In this document: in pieces, positions 13,206 through 21,147 of the stretch
How positions within the stretch are numbered: the stretch's first letter is position 1
How the letters are laid out: the number at the start of each line of letters is the position of its first letter
Virus record (IMG/VR): IMGVR_UViG_3300033153_010272
Span: 1-27,894 of that record
DNA: 27,894 nt
Reading direction: 5' to 3' (one strand)
Source of the DNA: a virus
Made by a program: the position numbers and the translations under genes
Notes under the pieces: generated by a model
Databases searched by the model: none
Seen by the model: the letters and a program-made list of their open reading frames with translations, nothing else
What the model was told of the DNA's origin: nothing

Positions 13206-13915
13206 AATTATTTGCATTAATAACAGCACGTTGTTCTTCAGAAAGATTTCCGAATAAGGTTATTTCCATGTTGGGCGGAAAACCGATGTTGGAACAAATA
13301 ATTGTAAAGTGCAAAAATCTTAAAAATCTTGATGGGATAGTTGTGTCAACCTCTTATTTAACTTCAGATGATGTCATTCAAAATATTTGTGATGATAATC
13401 AAGTCGAATGTTACCGGGGTGATGTTCACAATTTGGCAAGTAGACATTTGGAAACTTGGAATGAATATGGCATTACCCATGCTTTAACAGTTTCGGGAGA
13501 TAGCCCTTTTTTTGATTTGGAAATAGCACAAAGACTTATTGATGCAATGAGGAGAGAACCGGACTATTGGACTTATGGTAGTTATAGTCCTTGGGGATCA
13601 CCAATAAGCGGGCATAATACTGGCGGTATAAAAAAAATATATATGGAATCACAAATAGCGGCTATGAAAAAATGTTCCGATCCAGCAAAAATGGAAGAAC
13701 AATATTGGTGTTGCTATGTGCTTAAGGAAGGTGATCCATTAATCAAATTGGTTGATTGTAGTGATATTATGCCGCCGGGAAAAACAGCAATTAAGATTGA
13801 CATTGATTATCCGCTCGAAATGGCAATAATGAATATGGTAATCGATTACTTAGGGTTTTTCCCAGAGAGATATTCCGATATTGAAAGAGCTTACAAAGAG
13901 ATAATTGAAATATGA
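13202..13915 (+). CDS. SpsF/NeuA-like cytidylyltransferase
   Basis: The protein has 237 aa. ALITARCSSERFPNKVISML with GGKPMLEQIIVKC is the nucleotide-binding loop of the family (AR..SSRLPGKVL). VVSTSYLTSDDVI, CYRGDVHNLASRHLE, LTVSGDSPFFDLEIA and KIDIDYPLEMAIMN match the later motifs, with the acidic residues for metal and sugar binding in place. It probably activates an acidic sugar or sugar-like acid with CTP, although the acceptor is unknown. Its neighbours (sugar transporter, hydrolase-like protein) suggest modification of a surface glycan of the host or virion. Confidence 0.8.
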   Translation: MKLFALITARCSSERFPNKVISMLGGKPMLEQIIVKCKNLKNLDGIVVSTSYLTSDDVIQNICDDNQVECYRGDVHNLASRHLETWNEYGITHALTVSGDSPFFDLEIAQRLIDAMRREPDYWTYGSYSPWGSPISGHNTGGIKKIYMESQIAAMKKCSDPAKMEEQYWCCYVLKEGDPLIKLVDCSDIMPPGKTAIKIDIDYPLEMAIMNMVIDYLGFFPERYSDIERAYKEIIEI

Positions 13916-15054
13916 ATATAGTAAATGTATCTTGGGGGGATCATCGCACTTATGGAGGAAATGGAGATGGACAATTAATTACCCTAGATGCTATTGAGCA
14001 GAGAATGGCAATTTGGAAAGAAAGACTGAATGCTGATAAAATATTTTGGCGGGGAACAAGAAAAGCGGAAAACAAATATTTTAATTCAATCTATAATATA
14101 ATCCGTAAAAAGAAAAAAGCCATTCCTATAGATTGGGAAGACCATGAAATACCGGCAATAGCTCATAGGGTGGGAATGAAAATCTATTTGTATGTCCACC
14201 TGTTTGACGAAGGTTGGCCATTGCCGCCGTTAAAAGAACGGAAAGTCAGTTATCATTCTGCTGATACAGCACAATATAATACTCGTATGAGTAGATTCTC
14301 TTATGAACATCCTGAATATGCCAGGGTAGATAGAAGCGGAACGAAAAGACAGTGGGGTGTTTTAAGTTTATCTTATCCGGAAGTCCGCAAATATTTCAGA
14401 GAATATTTTTTAAGCTCAATAGAAAATACGGATTTTGATGGATTGTTTATCTGTTTAAGATCGCAATCAAAACCGGCCGAATTTGCAGATCAGTTTGGAT
14501 TTAATGAGCCAGTAAGAAAAGAATATTATGAGCTTTACGGTAAAGATATCTATATTGACGATTTTGATTTGGTTAGTTGGCGCCGTCTGCTTGGCTCATA
14601 TTTAACCAAATTTATCAAAGAAATAAGACCAGAGCTTAATAAAGCAAATAAATCTTTAGCGATTGGTATTCCTACTGGTGAGATATTGGGGCCGCCAATA
14701 GGTAATACGAAATTAGATTGGCGAAAATGGATAAAGGAAGATTTGGTTGATGATCTAATAATAAATCAAAATTCAATTTATTGTCCTTCTATGTTAAATA
14801 GATTATGGCCGATGCATACTGGATATGGCTATATTGAGAATTATACAACAGGACGTCGTCTGCCAGAATTAAATGATGATATTGAATATGGTTATCTACC
14901 ATGTATAAAAAAAACGTCAACTAAATTATATGTGAGTACACAATGGGATTCTGTACAGCCACATAAAGGAAGAGAATTAAAGCAATCTGATGATTATGGT
15001 TTAGTATACGGTTCTTTTGAATTTGAGAATCCAGGATATAAAGCGAAGGAATAA
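13912..15054 (+). CDS. Glycoside-hydrolase-like TIM-barrel protein
   Basis: The protein has 380 aa and no signal peptide. The sequence follows the pattern of uncharacterised glycosyl-hydrolase-like (GHL10 or alpha-amylase-like) barrels: an opening with NADKIFWRGT, then GMKIYLYVHLFDEGWPLPP, YEHPEYARVDRSGTKRQWG, LSLSYPEVRKYFREYFLSSI, DFDGLFICLRSQSKPAEFAD, QFGFNEPVRKEYYELYGKDI and DFDLVSWRRLLGSYLTKFIK. The set HPEY / SYPEVR / FGFNEPV..EY...YG is typical of such proteins in polysaccharide-using bacteria. Catalytic residues cannot be named with confidence. It overlaps the cytidylyltransferase by ATGA and so belongs to the same cargo operon. A role in processing imported glycans is inference. Confidence 0.65.
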   Translation: MNIVNVSWGDHRTYGGNGDGQLITLDAIEQRMAIWKERLNADKIFWRGTRKAENKYFNSIYNIIRKKKKAIPIDWEDHEIPAIAHRVGMKIYLYVHLFDEGWPLPPLKERKVSYHSADTAQYNTRMSRFSYEHPEYARVDRSGTKRQWGVLSLSYPEVRKYFREYFLSSIENTDFDGLFICLRSQSKPAEFADQFGFNEPVRKEYYELYGKDIYIDDFDLVSWRRLLGSYLTKFIKEIRPELNKANKSLAIGIPTGEILGPPIGNTKLDWRKWIKEDLVDDLIINQNSIYCPSMLNRLWPMHTGYGYIENYTTGRRLPELNDDIEYGYLPCIKKTSTKLYVSTQWDSVQPHKGRELKQSDDYGLVYGSFEFENPGYKAKE

Positions 15055-15333
15055 ATGAAAATTGAATTATTAACAAATCGATTTGTTCCAGAAAATACTA
15101 AAAAAGCTGCACAAATAAAAGTAGAAAGTATAATGATTTTTTTAAAAGATGCCGGTTATAATAATATTGTATTATCTTTAGGAATTGAGCATCCTGACAA
15201 AATAACAGAAAGCGAAGAATTAATGTTTTTATTTTATTCTGAAATGACTATGCGGAGACTTGATGCAACAATAGATCACTTGATAGCTCATAGAATAAAA
15301 GCATACGGAGAGCAAAGGAATGAAAGAGAGTAA
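15055..15333 (+). CDS. Hypothetical small helical protein
   Basis: The protein has 92 aa, starting directly after the stop of the hydrolase-like gene, with GAAGGA before it. It is helical, with no Cys pairs or membrane segment; SEELMFLFYSEMTMRRLDAT in the second half is the most distinctive stretch. I do not recognise it. It overlaps the YopX gene by 14 bases, marking the return from cargo to typical phage genes. Confidence 0.6.
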   Translation: MKIELLTNRFVPENTKKAAQIKVESIMIFLKDAGYNNIVLSLGIEHPDKITESEELMFLFYSEMTMRRLDATIDHLIAHRIKAYGEQRNERE

Positions 15334-15697
15334 GTTTAGGGTATGGAATGATAAACAAAAGCGCTGGGAAACGGATTATGATGATATTTACATAGACCAA
15401 GACGGAGAGGCATGGTGTTTTACTGAATGTGGATATGATCATTATATGCGGGGCATGAATCATCTGGAAATCTCATTCTATACCGGCCTCGAGGACAAGA
15501 ATAGCAAAGAGATATATGAAAAAGATATTGTTAAAGATGTTAATGGAACTATTTATATAGTTGAATGGAGTCCGCCCTATTTTGCCCTATATCGACCAGG
15601 GCCAACAAAAGGAAGTTTTTTGGAAACCATGTTTTATGATTTTTATGGTATTGTTATTGGTAATTTTTATGAAAATCCGGAACTTTTAAAGGATTAA
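15320..15697 (+). CDS. YopX family phage protein
   Basis: The protein has 125 aa with SKFRVWNDKQKRWE at the N-terminus, then FYTGLEDKNSKEIYEKDIVK in the centre and IVIGNFYENPELLKD at the end, all canonical for the YopX family. It lacks the CPHCGK insert of the other YopX gene at 4080. The family is common in phages, often present twice, and has no known biochemical role. GGAG at 15307 sets the start. Confidence 0.85.
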   Translation: MKESKFRVWNDKQKRWETDYDDIYIDQDGEAWCFTECGYDHYMRGMNHLEISFYTGLEDKNSKEIYEKDIVKDVNGTIYIVEWSPPYFALYRPGPTKGSFLETMFYDFYGIVIGNFYENPELLKD

Positions 15698-15699
15698 TC

Positions 15700-16257
15700 A
15701 TGAAAGAGAGCAATCTTAATAGTCTGATAGTAAAGAATTTCAAAGATGCCGGTGGATTTAGTTATAAAATAATCGATCCACAATTTACTAATGATGAAAA
15801 CCAGAGATTTAATCTTAGGCGGCCATTTGATGGAATTGCTGTTGCAAACGGATTTACTTATTTTTATGAAACAAAAATGCTTAAAAATTATCAAGCTTTC
15901 CCATTCCGGAAGTTAAGTGAACATCAAATAACCAATCTATGTCTAATAAATAAAAATTCGGTTTTTACTACACCAATGATAATAGTTGGGATATATTTAT
16001 ATCGGATAGGATTTGATTTGTTTTTTATCCAGCCAAACATGAAGGCATGGGAAATGCGCTGCTCAATATTAAAAAGCCAACTTGAAGAATTAAGGAATGA
16101 AGGATTATATTTACCGTTAAGAAAGCAAAAATTTGAGGTTTTTAAAATACCATCCAGGATCATAGAAGTTCGGCCATATAAACTTAATGGAAAGCCGAGA
16201 GTAGCAATGGTTCTGGATGAAGAGGAGGATGATTATGCAGAATCAATATTGGATTAG
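15700..16257 (+). CDS. RecU-like PD-(D/E)xK nuclease, probable Holliday junction resolvase
   Basis: The protein has 185 aa. The centre reads RRPFDGIAVANGFTYFYETK followed by AFPFRKLSEHQITNLCLI. The Asp of FDG and the E-x-K of YETK are the PD-(D/E)xK catalytic set, and the later F..L.EHQ motif is typical of RecU-type resolvases. Such enzymes cleave branched DNA during phage recombination or before packaging, and genes for them often lie just ahead of the terminase, as here. The C-terminal 60 residues show no known domain. A restriction-type endonuclease of the same fold is the main alternative. Confidence 0.7.
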   Translation: MKESNLNSLIVKNFKDAGGFSYKIIDPQFTNDENQRFNLRRPFDGIAVANGFTYFYETKMLKNYQAFPFRKLSEHQITNLCLINKNSVFTTPMIIVGIYLYRIGFDLFFIQPNMKAWEMRCSILKSQLEELRNEGLYLPLRKQKFEVFKIPSRIIEVRPYKLNGKPRVAMVLDEEEDDYAESILD

Positions 16258-16432
16258 TATATTCGATATAATTATTCGTAAAGGGCACTTTACAATTAAT
16301 TTATTAGAGATTGGCTGGAAAGAGATTGGATATAAATTCCGTATATTTAGATTTCATATAAACGGATTTGTTATAGATTTGCAAATATTAGGAATACCGA
16401 TAGTAATACCGTTAAGACCAAGGGCGAGGTGA
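16235..16432 (+). CDS. Hypothetical small protein
   Basis: The ATG at 16235 is preferred, as AGAGGAGG at 16221-16228 lies at the right distance; in-frame ATGs at 16217 and 16229 overlap or abut that site. The product has 65 aa, rich in Ile and Phe (FDIIIRKGHFTINLLEIGW, YKFRIFRFHINGFVIDLQIL), probably a small beta sheet rather than a membrane protein. Family not recognised. It overlaps the nuclease gene and ends in the start of the methyltransferase (TGATG). Confidence 0.5.
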   Translation: MQNQYWISIFDIIIRKGHFTINLLEIGWKEIGYKFRIFRFHINGFVIDLQILGIPIVIPLRPRAR

Positions 16433-17697
16433 TGGTAAAGGAAATCAAGACAGCTTGTAAAGGAGCTGATTTATTGCCGATTGATAAATTGATAAACTTT
16501 CAGGGCGATCTAAAAAAGATAACTCCTGAGAATATGCAAAAGCTAAAGAATAATATTATCAAAAACAACTTCAGCGCACCGATATTTATTTGGAAAAAAT
16601 CTGATAAAAGTAAGGCATATATTCTTGATGGACATAGTCGAGTCAAGGCATTATTGGAATTGCAGAAGGAAGGATATAAAATACCGGCAAAATTGCCAAT
16701 TGATTATATAAAAGCAATCAATAAAAAAGAAGCAAAAGAAAAACTGTTGGGAATCGCCAGCCAATACGGAATAATAACCGAGGCAGGATTAATGGATTTT
16801 ATTGATGAAGCCGATTTAGATGTAGATTCTTTATTAAATACAGTAGAAATACCTAATGTTGACATTGTGTTTCCAGAAGAAGAAACCGTTGATGACGATG
16901 AAATACCGGAAAAAGTTAAAACAATAACCAAAATGGGTGATTTATGGGAACTTGGGAAACATCGGGTATTATGTGGAGATAGCACCGATGCAAAGCAGAT
17001 TGAAAAGCTAATGGCGAGGCAGAAGGCGGATATGGTATTCACTGATCCGCCTTATGGGATTAATGCTGTAAATGTAAAGACAAAAAAGACAGGCGGAGGT
17101 GGTGAAACAAAATTCAAGGGCAAGATTGGTGGTGTGAATATAGTTGATTCAAAAGAATATTACGAAATAAGAGGAGATGATTCTACAGAAACGACAAAAC
17201 GTTTTTATCAAATCTGTAAAAATCTGAAATATAAAAACATAGTTCTATGGGGCGGGAATTATTATACCGATTTTCTTCCTATCTCCCGATGTTGGTTTAT
17301 CTGGGATAAGGAAATGACCGGTAATTTCTCAGAAGCGGAAATGGCCTGGACTTCTTTTCAAAAGGGCGGGATTAAGGTTTTTAAATATCTCTGGAATGGC
17401 CTCTCCCGTGAAGGAAATAGAACTGATGAACTGTTGAAGAGAGTGCATCCAACTCAAAAACCAGTCGGCCTTTTTGAGAATATTTTCAGACGATTTAATT
17501 CCTATAAAACAATCCTTGATCCTTTCCTCGGTTCAGGCTCCACTCTCATAGCCTGTGAGAAAACCAACCGGATATGTTATGGCATGGAGATCGAGCCGCA
17601 CTATTGCAATGTAACAGTTCAGCGATATAAAGATTGGTGTAAACAAAACAAAAGGGAGATTAATATTAAATTAAATGGTAAAAAATGGAAAGAATAA
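16432..17697 (+). CDS. ParB-domain / DNA adenine or cytosine-N4 methyltransferase fusion
   Basis: The protein has 421 aa from the ATG at 16432. Residues 10-100 are a ParB-like N-domain with YILDGHSRVKALLEL (DGHSR at 66-70). Residues 165-410 are a class beta amino-methyltransferase: VLCGDSTD, then FTDPPYG (DPPY at 205-208), later HPTQKPVGLFE and the SAM-binding ILDPFLGSGSTLIACEKTN. DPPY before FxGxG marks the beta order. It methylates N6-adenine or N4-cytosine in phage DNA, a common anti-restriction device; the target is not visible. No cognate endonuclease is seen, so it is an orphan enzyme. It overlaps the terminase small subunit gene. Confidence 0.9.
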   Translation: MVKEIKTACKGADLLPIDKLINFQGDLKKITPENMQKLKNNIIKNNFSAPIFIWKKSDKSKAYILDGHSRVKALLELQKEGYKIPAKLPIDYIKAINKKEAKEKLLGIASQYGIITEAGLMDFIDEADLDVDSLLNTVEIPNVDIVFPEEETVDDDEIPEKVKTITKMGDLWELGKHRVLCGDSTDAKQIEKLMARQKADMVFTDPPYGINAVNVKTKKTGGGGETKFKGKIGGVNIVDSKEYYEIRGDDSTETTKRFYQICKNLKYKNIVLWGGNYYTDFLPISRCWFIWDKEMTGNFSEAEMAWTSFQKGGIKVFKYLWNGLSREGNRTDELLKRVHPTQKPVGLFENIFRRFNSYKTILDPFLGSGSTLIACEKTNRICYGMEIEPHYCNVTVQRYKDWCKQNKREINIKLNGKKWKE

Positions 17698-18202
17698 AAC
17701 AATCAAATATAAAACTCGTAAAGTATGCTTAACCGAGACTCTATTAAAAGAAATAGACAAATATTGTAAAGTCGGACTTTACGATAAAACAATATATGGT
17801 ACATTAGGAATCCCCCGAAGTACCTGGTATTACTGGAAAACCAAAGCTGAAAATTTAGCTAGTGATCTATCGGAAAAAAGGGAAGTTAAATTTGCGACAT
17901 TAAAAAAGAAACATGAAGCAGAACTGCTTTTAAACTTCCTGGATATTGTAAAAAGGGGTAGGCATGCGGCTATTTTAAGAAATGTATTGCTTATCGAAGA
18001 GGCGGCAAAAACCAACTGGTTTGCTGCCGCATGGTTCCTTGAGAGGATGGAGCCCAAAATATATGGCAAGAGGGAGACTATAAAACAGGATATTGATATG
18101 ACAGTCAAGAAAGCCTCGCCGATAGATGAAATGTTAAATGCCGCCAAAAAGGCTAAAGAGTTAGGATATGTCCCAAAAGACATTATTGCGTCCAATAATT
18201 AA
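17675..18202 (+). CDS. terS: Terminase small subunit
   Basis: The protein has 175 aa and starts inside the 3' end of the methyltransferase gene. Residues 20-55 form a helix-turn-helix (LLKEIDKYCKVGLYDKTIYG then TLGIPRSTWYYW), as used by small terminases to recognise the packaging site. A central helical region (EAELLLNFLDIVKRGRHAAI) and WFAAAWFLERMEPKIYGKRE follow, a sequence typical of this family. Its place directly before the large subunit supports the call. Confidence 0.85.
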   Translation: MVKNGKNKTIKYKTRKVCLTETLLKEIDKYCKVGLYDKTIYGTLGIPRSTWYYWKTKAENLASDLSEKREVKFATLKKKHEAELLLNFLDIVKRGRHAAILRNVLLIEEAAKTNWFAAAWFLERMEPKIYGKRETIKQDIDMTVKKASPIDEMLNAAKKAKELGYVPKDIIASNN

Positions 18203-18812
18203 AGAAGAACAAATTTCCGATACAGCAAAAGCTCAAGCGGATCTAGAATATACCTATTTTCAACATCCTGATTTTTTTATAGAGCATAAACTTGGAATTA
18301 GATTATGGTCTGGAATGCGGATGGCGATAGATGCTGTATGGAATAATAAAAGAGTAAGCATAAGAGCAGCTCACAGTATGAGTAAAACAAAATGTGCAGC
18401 GGCTATTGCTGTGACATATCTTAATCTTCATGAAGATGCGATTGTTGTAACCACAGCCCCAGGTACTCGACAAGTAGAAAAACTTTTATGGAAAGAGATC
18501 AGAGAAATTTATATGCGGGTTGGTAATCAGCTTCGGGGAACCTGCCTTCAGGTAGAAGTAAAATGTAATCCTGAAAGCTATATGATTGGATTTGCTACGG
18601 ATAATGCCACAAGAATAGAAGGTTGGCATAGTGCACATATTCTTTTTATTTTAGATGAAGCAAAGGGAATCCCACAATGGGTTTATGATGCGCTTGAAGG
18701 TAGTATGGGCGGACAGGCTAAAATGCTGGAAATATCATTCGGAAGCATCACACTGATAAAAGAAGAGAATGGAAGTGCATTAATATGTCGGCCTGGGATT
18801 CGCCTTTTATAA
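18168..18812 (+). CDS. terL: Terminase large subunit, ATPase half (fragment 1 of 2)
   Basis: The fragment has 214 aa. The ATPase domain shows RAAHSMSKTKCAAAIAV, in the Walker A position but atypical (SMSKTK), then VVTTAPGTRQVEKLLWKEI and ILFILDEAKGIPQWVYDALE with the Walker B/catalytic DEA. EGSMGGQAKMLEIS is the coupling motif region; family members continue with a T-P-G type turn. Here the frame turns to unrelated sequence after EISFGS and stops at 18810-18812. The nuclease half is in another frame from about 18746. It powers DNA packaging through the portal. Confidence 0.85.
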   Translation: MSQKTLLRPIIKEEQISDTAKAQADLEYTYFQHPDFFIEHKLGIRLWSGMRMAIDAVWNNKRVSIRAAHSMSKTKCAAAIAVTYLNLHEDAIVVTTAPGTRQVEKLLWKEIREIYMRVGNQLRGTCLQVEVKCNPESYMIGFATDNATRIEGWHSAHILFILDEAKGIPQWVYDALEGSMGGQAKMLEISFGSITLIKEENGSALICRPGIRLL

Positions 18813-19693
18813 ATCCTGCTAAAGTCAAAAAAGAATATAAAAAATATCTCAATAAAAAACTGTATGAATATGGCAAGTTTGAAAATAAAGCCGAATGGCC
18901 AGCGGTATTAAAAAAACAAATACAAATAGCCGATGATGAATGGATTAATGGCCGAGAGAAGGCATGGAAAGAAGACCGGCTAGATTTGTGGTCATGTAAG
19001 GTTGTTGGCAATTTTTGGGAGCAAGGTACTGATAATATTATACCATTGGCATGGATAATGTCGGCTGTTAATGCTGAGGTAGATGATATAGGGCCTTGGG
19101 AATTTGGGCAGGATGTAGCTAGATTTGGGGATGATAGAAGCGTGTTGACCGAGTTAAAGGGCAAGACAGTATATCCGCAAAAAGTATGGGGCAAGAAAGA
19201 TACCATGGAGACAGTCGGTATTATTGCTAATGAAATGTTAGAGCGAAATATAACGCCGGATCGGACAGTAGTGCAGGCAGTTATTAAGGTTGATGCAGAT
19301 GGGGTTGGTAGTGGAGTATTTGACAGATTGGCTGAATTGGGATATGCTTGTTATGGATTGATGAGCGCTAAAAACGCTGCAAATAATGAGAGGTTTTATA
19401 ATTTCAGATCGGAAATGTGGTTTCATGCCAGGGCGATATTCAAGCGGCAATTTGAAGAGGGGAATGTTATTTCAATTCCTGATGATGATGAGCTTATAGA
19501 AGAGCTTGGCGGAATGAAATATAAAATTCATAGTGATGGTCGGGAAAAGGCGGAGTTAAAAGAAGATTATAAAAAGCGATTGGGTAGATCACCAGATAAA
19601 GGGGATTCTTTTATATATTGTATTGCGCCGGTAGAGACGTTGATCGAAGAGGATTACGAAGAGGCAAGAGAAGGGGAAGGAGTATTGTTATGA
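18785..19693 (+). CDS. terL: Terminase large subunit, nuclease half (fragment 2 of 2)
   Basis: The open frame actually reaches back to about 18746 with HTDKRREWKCINMSAWDSPF, the normal bridge to the nuclease domain (SAWDSPFINP). The RNase H-like nuclease shows WEFGQDVARFGDDRSVLTEL with the first catalytic Asp, VIKVDADGVGSGVFDRLAEL with the second, and KKRLGRSPDKGDSFIYCI with the third. All three acidic residues are present. Compared with the family about ten residues are missing at the junction, so both a shift and a small deletion are likely. It ends in ATGA with the next gene. Confidence 0.88.
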   Translation: MSAWDSPFINPAKVKKEYKKYLNKKLYEYGKFENKAEWPAVLKKQIQIADDEWINGREKAWKEDRLDLWSCKVVGNFWEQGTDNIIPLAWIMSAVNAEVDDIGPWEFGQDVARFGDDRSVLTELKGKTVYPQKVWGKKDTMETVGIIANEMLERNITPDRTVVQAVIKVDADGVGSGVFDRLAELGYACYGLMSAKNAANNERFYNFRSEMWFHARAIFKRQFEEGNVISIPDDDELIEELGGMKYKIHSDGREKAELKEDYKKRLGRSPDKGDSFIYCIAPVETLIEEDYEEAREGEGVLL

Positions 19694-19905
19694 AAAAAGA
19701 TATAAGAGCAAATAATGAAGATTATTTTCAAGTTCTCTGCCCGTGTTGTGGTGGCAAAAAATATCAATATAATAAATTAACTGGGATAAATATTATTTGT
19801 CCATGTTGTAAGGGATCGGGATTAGATTCGGTGCATAATCCTAAAACGGAATTTGAGATAATTGGCGCATGGGATAAAGAAAATTCAAAAGAGATTAAGG
19901 GGTAA
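19690..19905 (+). CDS. Small DnaJ-type zinc-finger protein
   Basis: The protein has 71 aa from the ATG at 19690, which overlaps the terminase stop (ATGA); GGAAGGAG lies just upstream. Two motifs, LCPCCGGKKY and IICPCCKGSGLD, form a CxxCxG-type zinc site like one half of a DnaJ central domain. The C-terminus IIGAWDKENSKEIKG is reminiscent of short phage proteins. Function unknown. Confidence 0.65.
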   Translation: MKKDIRANNEDYFQVLCPCCGGKKYQYNKLTGINIICPCCKGSGLDSVHNPKTEFEIIGAWDKENSKEIKG

Positions 19906-19908
19906 AAT

Positions 19909-20361
19909 ATGGATATAGTAATAAATATTGAAGAAGGCGAATACCAGGCATTAATAAATGATAAAAGAGATTTTAATAAACAGCCAGGATACCATTTTCA
20001 TGTATGCTATAAACGGCCTAAAAAAACGGCACCAGGAGATAAAATGTATTTCCAACATGATAATAAAATAATGGGCTATTGCGATATATTATCTATTAAG
20101 AAAATTAATGATGAAGTGCAAACACAACTTGTGGGGCAATTATGGCGATATAAAAACAAAATAATAATTACATGGTTAAAATCATGCTGGTATAAAAAGC
20201 CGATAAAATATATTAAAGACATAAAAAAATGGAAGTTTAAATATTTTGATTTACAAAAACTTTTAGGGAATAATAAAGAACCGGCATTAATCGAGATGGA
20301 GATACCATGCAAACAGAAACCAATAAACCAGAAAGAAGCTATCAAAATACTAAAGAAATAA
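19909..20361 (+). CDS. Hypothetical protein, possibly PUA/ASCH-like
   Basis: The protein has 150 aa. The first 90 residues are beta-rich (GDKMYFQHDNKIMGYCDIL then TQLVGQLWRYKNKIIITWLK), which might fit an ASCH/EVE-type PUA-like fold that binds modified nucleotides, but no decisive motif is seen. The rest is basic and ends PINQKEAIKILKK. GGGG stands a few bases before the start. Treat as hypothetical. Confidence 0.6.
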   Translation: MDIVINIEEGEYQALINDKRDFNKQPGYHFHVCYKRPKKTAPGDKMYFQHDNKIMGYCDILSIKKINDEVQTQLVGQLWRYKNKIIITWLKSCWYKKPIKYIKDIKKWKFKYFDLQKLLGNNKEPALIEMEIPCKQKPINQKEAIKILKK

Positions 20362-20494
20362 ATTTACGGGAATATGCTGACCGAAGTTGTAAAAAATGTG
20401 CGCTTGTGTTAAAAGAAATTATCGGGCTGGACGGAAGTATAGCATAACGCCGGAAACTCTGGTTAAGGATATTATAAGGATGGTTAAATCGTAA
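20307..20494 (+). pseudogene. Short protein split between two frames
   Basis: From the ATG at 20307 (GGAG at 20298) a frame reads INLREYADRSCKKCALVLKE and stops at 20445-20447 after IIGLDGSIA. A second frame from about 20432 reads RKYSITPETLVKDIIRMVKS and stops at 20492-20494. Joined, they look like one protein of about 60 aa with a CxxC. The join is inferred from composition only. It overlaps the 3' end of the preceding gene. Confidence 0.4.
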
Positions 20495-20562
20495 AATAAA
20501 TTTATTTATAATAGCTAAGCAGGCAGAGAAACAGACAGACAGAAAATAGATAGGAGATAGAT

Positions 20563-20880
20563 ATGATTTTGAAGATTAAGAATCCAAAATGGAAAAACCG
20601 GTGGGAATATTATGAGAATATTAGCGAAATTGCGGTTGGTAAAGATCAATATTATGTAAATGAGGATGGAGATGTTTTTCATACAACAGGAAAAAAGGAA
20701 TCAAAAGAATCAGGAGAGCGGGTAGAAATAGATATGAATTTTATATCTATTCCTACAGCCAATACTGGTATAACTGTTTGCTTTTGTAAGCGAAATGGAA
20801 TAGAGTTAGCAATAGCATTTGATCCACGAGCAGATGTATATTTACTAAACAACGATGGTAAAATGATAGAAACATTATAA
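20563..20880 (+). CDS. Hypothetical protein
   Basis: The protein has 105 aa, mostly beta strands (DQYYVNEDGDVFHTTGKKE, TGITVCFCKRNGIELAIAFD) with no recognised domain. The DNA before it (20510-20562) is a purine-rich run with CAGACAGACAGA and two copies of ATAGAT, ending in GGAGATAGAT before the start. The stop is part of a small AT hairpin. Confidence 0.6.
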   Translation: MILKIKNPKWKNRWEYYENISEIAVGKDQYYVNEDGDVFHTTGKKESKESGERVEIDMNFISIPTANTGITVCFCKRNGIELAIAFDPRADVYLLNNDGKMIETL

Positions 20881-20902
20881 AAATAGTTTACTTGGCTATT
20901 TT
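20880..20902 (+). terminator. AT-rich hairpin after the gene at 20563
   Basis: AAAATAG 20880-20886 and CTATTTT 20896-20902 form a 7-bp stem with a 9-nt loop, and ATTAAAAG follows. Low GC makes it a weak terminator at most. Confidence 0.25.
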
Positions 20903-20952
20903 ATTAAAAGATAGAAGTGAAAGATGCTAAATCGTAAAGAGGGTTTATAATT

Positions 20953-21144
20953 ATGAAAATGCAAAGTCGTATTGTTTATAGATTGAAATACAGGATTAAT
21001 TCTCACAAAAGAGTGAATAAAATAAAAACGCTTATTCTTTGTTGTAGCGAGTGGTTATTAAACAAATTATGCGGGGTATCAATAGAAATGCACTTAATTA
21101 ATAGTGAATTCGAAAAAGTATTTAATCATAAAGAGGATTTATAA
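20953..21144 (+). CDS. Hypothetical small basic protein
   Basis: The protein has 63 aa and is basic in its first 27 residues (SRIVYRLKYRINSHKRVNK), followed by a hydrophobic-cysteine stretch (TLILCCSEWLLNKLC). GAGGG lies about ten bases before the start. No family recognised. It ends three bases before the next start. Confidence 0.5.
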   Translation: MKMQSRIVYRLKYRINSHKRVNKIKTLILCCSEWLLNKLCGVSIEMHLINSEFEKVFNHKEDL

Positions 21145-21147
21145 ATA

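Noticed and set aside
20491-20562. CAGA repeats and the palindrome AAATAAATTTATTT as an origin or CRISPR-like repeat
   Set aside because: The repeats are too short and irregular, with no spacers, and AT palindromes are expected by chance in this DNA. No CRISPR array is seen anywhere in the window.
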